A DNA stretch of 64,000 nucleotides, taken from the NCBI RefSeq assembly GCF_048564905.1, contig NC_133012.1, positions 16,525,646 through 16,589,645 on the forward strand, in the 5' to 3' direction. The DNA comes from Vicugna pacos. Its lineage: Eukaryota; Chordata; Mammalia; Artiodactyla; Camelidae. Below the pieces are notes generated by a model. That model was not told the origin of the DNA. It made no database searches and worked only from the letters and a program-made list of their open reading frames with translations. The position numbers and the translations under genes are program-made. This document shows positions 59,019 through 64,000 of this stretch, piece by piece. Within the stretch, counting starts at the first letter, position 1. Each line of letters opens with the position of its first letter.

Positions 59019-62000
59019 TGAGCCTGCACATTCCTGGGCCTGCACACTGCTGGGCCTGCACAAACCTGGGCCTGCACGAACCTGGGACTCTTGACAGCCG
59101 TGCCTGCCCTCTCCTAGGCATTCACACTCCTGGAACTGCACACTCATTGGCCTGCACCCACCTGGAGCTGCACAATCATGAGCCTGCACATACTTGGGCC
59201 TGCACCCTGCTGGGCCTGCACATTTCTGGGCCTGCCTTCTCCTGGGCCCGCACAATCCCTCATCTGCACACTCCTGGGCCTGGACATTCCTGGGCCTGCA
59301 GAGTACTGGGCCTGTATACCCCTGGGCCTGCACACTCCTGTCTCTGCACACTCCGGGTTCTGCACACTCCTCGGTCTGTATACTCCTGGGCCTGTACACA
59401 CCTGGGCCTGCACACTCCTCTGTCTGCACACTCCTGGGCCAGCACACCCATGGAACTGCACACTCTGGTGTCTTCACACTCCTGGGCCTGCACGCTCCTG
59501 GGCCTTTCCTCACCTGGGCCTGCCCCCAGTTCGGCCCGCCCTCTCCTGGACCTGCACACTCTTGGGCCTGCACACTCCTGGGCCTGCACACTCCTGTCTC
59601 TGCACACTCCGGGGTCTGCACACTCCTCGGTCTGTATACTCCTGGGCCTGTACACTCCTGGGCCTGCCCTCTCCTTGGCCGGCATGAACCTGGGCCTAAA
59701 CACCCCTGGGCCTGCCCTGGCCTGGGCCTGCACACTAATGGGGCTGCACACACCTAGGAATGCACCCACCTGGGCCTACACACTCTTCTGTCTGTACACT
59801 CCTGGGCCTGCACACTCCTGGGCATGCACACTCCTCTGTCTGCACACTCCTCGGCCTACACACTCCTAGGCCTGCACACTCCTGGGCCTGCTGACCCCTG
59901 TGTCTGCACACTCTTGGGCCTGCACACACCTGGACCTGTACCATCCTGGGCCTTCCCTGGACTGGGTCTTCCCTGGCCTGGGCCTGCACACTACTGGGCC
60001 CGCACACTTCTGCAACTGCACACTCATCGGCCTGCAAAGGCACGACCTGCACAATATTGGGCCTGAACACACATAGGCCTTTATCCTCCTGGATCTGCAC
60101 ACTCCTGGGCCTGCACACTGCTGGACCTGCACAGCACTGGGCCTAAACACACCTGGGCCTGCACACTCCTTCTCTGCACACTCCTATCTCTGCACACTCT
60201 GGTGTCTACACACTCCAGGGCCTGCACGAACCTAGGCCTGCTCCCTCCTGTGCCTGCATACTCCTGGGCCTGCTCCCACCTGTGCCTGCACACTCCTAGC
60301 CCTGTTCCCACCTGTGCTGGCACATTCCTGGGACTGCACACTTCTGTGCCTGCACACTTTTGGGCCTGCACACCCCTGGGCCTGCACACTCCTGGACCTG
60401 TACACTCCTGGGCCTTCCCTGGTCTGGGCATTCCCTGGCCTGGGCCTGCAAACTCCTGGGCCTATACACTCCTGGGCCTGCACACTCCTGTACCTGTACA
60501 CACCTGGGCCTGCCCTGGCCTGGGACTGCACACTAATGGGGCTGCACACACCTAGGAATGCACCCCCCTGGGCCTGCACACTCCTCTGTCTGCACACTCC
60601 TGGGCCTGCATAACCCTGGATCTGCACACTCCTGGGCCTGCGCATCCCAGAGCATGCACAGATCTGGGCCTCTACACACCTGGGCCAGTACACACGTGTG
60701 CTTGCTCCCCCCCGTGTCTGCAAACTCCTGGGACTGCACATTCCTGGGTCTGCAACACCTTGGCTTGCACACTCATGGGCCTGTTCCGTCTTGTGTCTGC
60801 ATACCTGTGGGCCTGCACACCCCAGGGCCTGCACACACCTGGGCCTGCACGAACGTGGGCCTCTTGAATCCTGGGCCTGCCCTTTCCTAGGCCTGCCCAC
60901 ACCTGTGCCTACACATTCCTGGGCCTGCACACTCCTGGACCTGTACACTCCTGGGCGTACCCTGGCATGCGCCTGCACACTAATGGGCCTGCACTCTCCA
61001 GGGACTGCACCCTCCTGGGCCTGCACACTCCTCTGTCTGCACACTCCTGGGCCTGCCCCAAATTGCCCTGCCCTCTCCTGTGACGGCCCTCACAAGTCCT
61101 GCACACTCCTAGGCCTGCACACTCGTGTACCTCCTCCCTCCTGTGCCTGCACACTCCTGGCCATGTACACTCATGGGCCTGCCCTCTGCATGGCGTGCAC
61201 GGTCCTAGGACTCCCCATTCCTGCGCCTAGACACCCTAGGGCCTGCCCTCTCCTGGGCCTGCACACTCTGGGGCCTGCCCTCACCTGGTTCTGCACACTA
61301 CTGGGACTGTACACCCCTGGACCTGTACACTGCTGTGACTTCCCTGGTCTGAGTCTTCCCTGGCCTGGGCCTGAAAACTACTGGGCCTGAAAACTGCTGG
61401 AACTGCACACTCATTGGCCTGTAAACTCCAGGACCTGCACAACCTTGGGCTTGAACACACCTGGGCCTGTATACTCCTGGGCCTGCACACTCCTGTCTCT
61501 GCCCACTGTGGTGTTAGCACACGCCTGGGCCTGCAAGAACGTGGGCCTGTACACTCCTGGGCCTGCACACACCTGACTTTGCACACTCCGGGGTCTGCAC
61601 ACTCCTCGGTCTGTATACTCCTGGGTTGTACACTCCTGGGCCTGACCTGGCCTGGGCCTGCACGCTCCTGGGCCTGCACACTCCTCTGTCTGCACACTTC
61701 TGGGCATGCACAACCCTAGACCCTACACTCCTGGGCCTGCGCATCCCAGAGCCTGAACACACCTGGGCCTCTATACTCCTGGGCCACTACTCTCATGTGC
61801 CTGCTCCGCCCCGTGTCTACACACTCCTGGCACTGCACAGTCCTGGACCTGCACACTCCTGGGCCTGCCCTGGCCTGGGCCTGAACACTAATGGGCCTAC
61901 ACACACCTAGGAATGCACCCTCCTGGGCCTGCACACTCCTCTGTCTGCACACTCGTGGGCCTTCCCTGGTCTGGGCCTTCCCTGGCCTGGGCCTGCAAAC

Positions 62001-64000
62001 TATTGGGCCTGCAAACTCCTGGAACTGCACACTCATTGGCCTGCACACTCCAGGACCTGCACAATCTTGGGCTTGAACACACCTAGGCCTGTATACTCCT
62101 GGACCTGCACACTCCTGTCTCTGCACACTCTGGAGTTTGCACACGCCTGGGCCTGCACGAACCTGGGCCTGTACACACCTGGGCCTGCACACTCCTTTAT
62201 CTGCTCACTCCTGAGACTGCATACACCTGGGCCTGCACATTCCTGTATCTGCTCACTCCTGAGACTGCATACTCCTGGGCCTGCAAACTCCTGGGCATGT
62301 ACAATCCTGGGCCTGCACACTCCTGGACCTGTACACTCCTGGGCCTGCCCTGGCCTGGGCCTGCACACTAATGGGGCTGCACACACCTAGGAATGCACCC
62401 TCCTGGGCCTACACACTCCTCTGTGTGCACACTCCTGAGCCTGCACACCCCTGGGCCTGCACACTCCTCTGTCTGCACATTCCTCGGCCTACACACTCCT
62501 AGGCCTGCACACTCCAGGGCCTGCTGACTCCTGTGTCTGCACACTCTTGGGCCTGCACACTCCTGGACCTGTACAATCCTGGGCCTTCCCTGGTCTGGGT
62601 CTTCCCTGGCCTGGGCCTGCACACTACTGGGCCCGCACACTTCTGCAACTTCACACTCATCGGCCTGCACAGTCCACGACCTGCACAATATTGGGCCTGA
62701 ACACAACTAGGCCTGTATCCTCCTGGATCTGCACACTCCTGGGCCTGCCCACTCCTCTGTCTGCACACTCCTGGTCCTTCACACACCTCGACCCGCACAC
62801 TCCTGGGCCTGCGCATCCCAGAGCCTGCACACACCTGGGCCTCTACACTCCTGGGCCAGTACAGTCGTGTGCCTGTTCCGCCCCGTGTCTGCACACTCTT
62901 GGGACCGCACAGTCCTGGCTATGCACACTCCTTGGCCTGCAGACTCCTAGGCCTGTTCGACTTCTGTCTGCACACCTCTGGGCCTGCACACTACAGGGCC
63001 TGCACATACCTGGGCCTGCACGAACCTGGGCCTCTTCACTGCAGGTCCTGCCCTCTCCTAGGCCTGCACACTCCTGGAACTGCACACTCATGGGCCTGCC
63101 GTCTCCTGGGCCTGCACACCCCTGTCTCTGCACACTCCGGGGACTGCACACTCCTCGCTCTGTATACTCCTGGGCGTTTACACTCCTGGGCCTGCCGTGG
63201 CCTGGGCCTGCACGCTCCTGGGCCTGCACTCTCCTCTGTCTGCACACTCCTGGGCCTTCACACCCCTGGACCTGCACACTCCTGGGCCTGCGCATCCCAG
63301 AGCCTGCACACACTTTAGCCTCTACACTCCTGGGCCAGTACATTCGTGTGACTGCTCCGCCCCGTGTCTGCACACTCCTGGGACTGCACAGTCCTGGCTA
63401 TGCACACTTCTTGGCCTGCAGACTCCTGGGGTTGTTCGACTTGTGTCTGCACACCTCTGGGCCTGCACACTCCAGGACCTGCAAATCCTGGGCCTGCACA
63501 CAACTGGGCCTGCACACTACTGGGACTCCACACTCTCTGTCTGCACTCTCCTGGGCCTGCACACACCTGGGCCAGCACACTCCAGGGCCTGCTGACTCCT
63601 GTGTCTGCACACTCTTGGGCCTGCCTTCTCCTGGGCCCGCACAATCCCTCGTCTGCACACTCCTGGGCCGCACGCTCCTGGGCTTTTCCTCGCCTGGGCC
63701 TGCCCCCAGTTCGGCCCGCCCTCTCCTGGACCTGCACACTCTTGGGCCTGCACACTCCTCGGCCTGCCCTCTCCTGGGCCTGCACTCTCCTTGGCCTGCA
63801 CACTCCTGGGCTTGCACACTCCTGGACCTGCACACTACTGGGCCTGCTGAATCCTGTGTCTGCCCACTCCTGCGTCTGCACACTCGTGTGCCTCCTCCCT
63901 CCTGTGCCTGAACACTCCTAGGCATGCACACACCTGGGCCTGCCCTCTCTTGGCCCTGCACTCTCCTTGGCCTGCACACTCCTGGCCTGTTCCCTCCTGC
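59019..64000. repeat. Satellite array D (16-bp family), runs off the window
   Basis: The edge monomers to 59297 equal those of array B. The HOR then resumes by about 59670 (phase ~375, offset 59291) and continues to phase ~2815 near 62110, including the diverged patch at about 61225-61575. After that it follows the array B tail with offset 17176, except for an extra 448 bp (28 monomers) located between about 62260 and 62760. It ends open at the window edge. Confidence 0.92.

Larger units (their letters stand above)
51246..59297. repeat. Segmental duplication, copy 2
   Basis: This is the partner of the block at 30545-38270. It contains the whole unique segment 52117-59018 with the second RALGDS-like gene and the same flanking satellite edges. 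It is 90 bp longer in the coding minisatellite and 1 bp longer near 57545. Confidence 0.92.

Noticed and set aside
1-64000. G-quadruplex-forming array
   Set aside because: GGG runs come once per 16 bp, leaving 13-nt loops, too long for stable quadruplexes without other evidence.

Overview
The window is vertebrate nuclear DNA, almost certainly from a placental mammal. It holds spliced exon fragments with GT/AG borders, MIR-like SINE remnants, an LTR fossil, and gene pieces recognisable as RALGDS-like and ADCY1-like. No bacterial, phage, rRNA, tRNA or CRISPR features were seen. I could not fix the species.

About three quarters of the window is one satellite family with a 16-bp unit, consensus ACTCCTGGGCCTGCAC on the + strand. 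Because 16 is not a multiple of 3 and the consensus has no stop codon on either strand, the satellite is full of long spurious open frames in all six frames; none is treated as a gene. Array A (1-31184) is organised as a 5252-bp higher-order repeat (HOR): full copies at 1, 5253, 19042 and 24294, a hybrid pair that lost about 1967 bp at ~14.2 kb, and a final partial copy with an 80-bp loss. Array B (about 37996-47531) carries two further partial HOR copies and a diverged tail, array C (49204-52116) is diverged, and array D (59019 to the window end) repeats B's organisation.

Between the arrays lie two nearly identical segmental-duplication copies (about 31185-37995 and 52117-59018, roughly 99.7% alike by eye). 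Each carries a small + strand gene with an intact predicted reading frame that I assign to the RALGDS family: a basic first exon, a second exon ending in a segment that matches RalGDS just after its REM domain, and a last exon. The last exon encodes a long PEEPAA/PADLA(A/T) repeat linker, a Pro/Ser-rich stretch, a strongly hydrophobic C-terminal tail, a stop, and an AATAAA 23 nt later. The predicted joins keep frame (707 and 737 codons). The product would lack the CDC25/RasGEF and Ras-association domains, so it cannot be a normal Ral exchange factor. The copies differ by 36 + 54 bp within the repeat, both in frame. X-box-like (RFX) motifs lie upstream of exon 1 and downstream of the gene.

The single-copy island at 47532-49203 holds one minus-strand exon resembling the junction between the last membrane helix and the C2 domain of adenylyl cyclase 1. 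It also holds a 512-bp solo LTR flanked by 4-bp direct repeats. The whole pattern (RALGDS-like unit, array, island, array) recurs with a ~21-kb step, so a second ADCY1-like island may lie just beyond the right edge.
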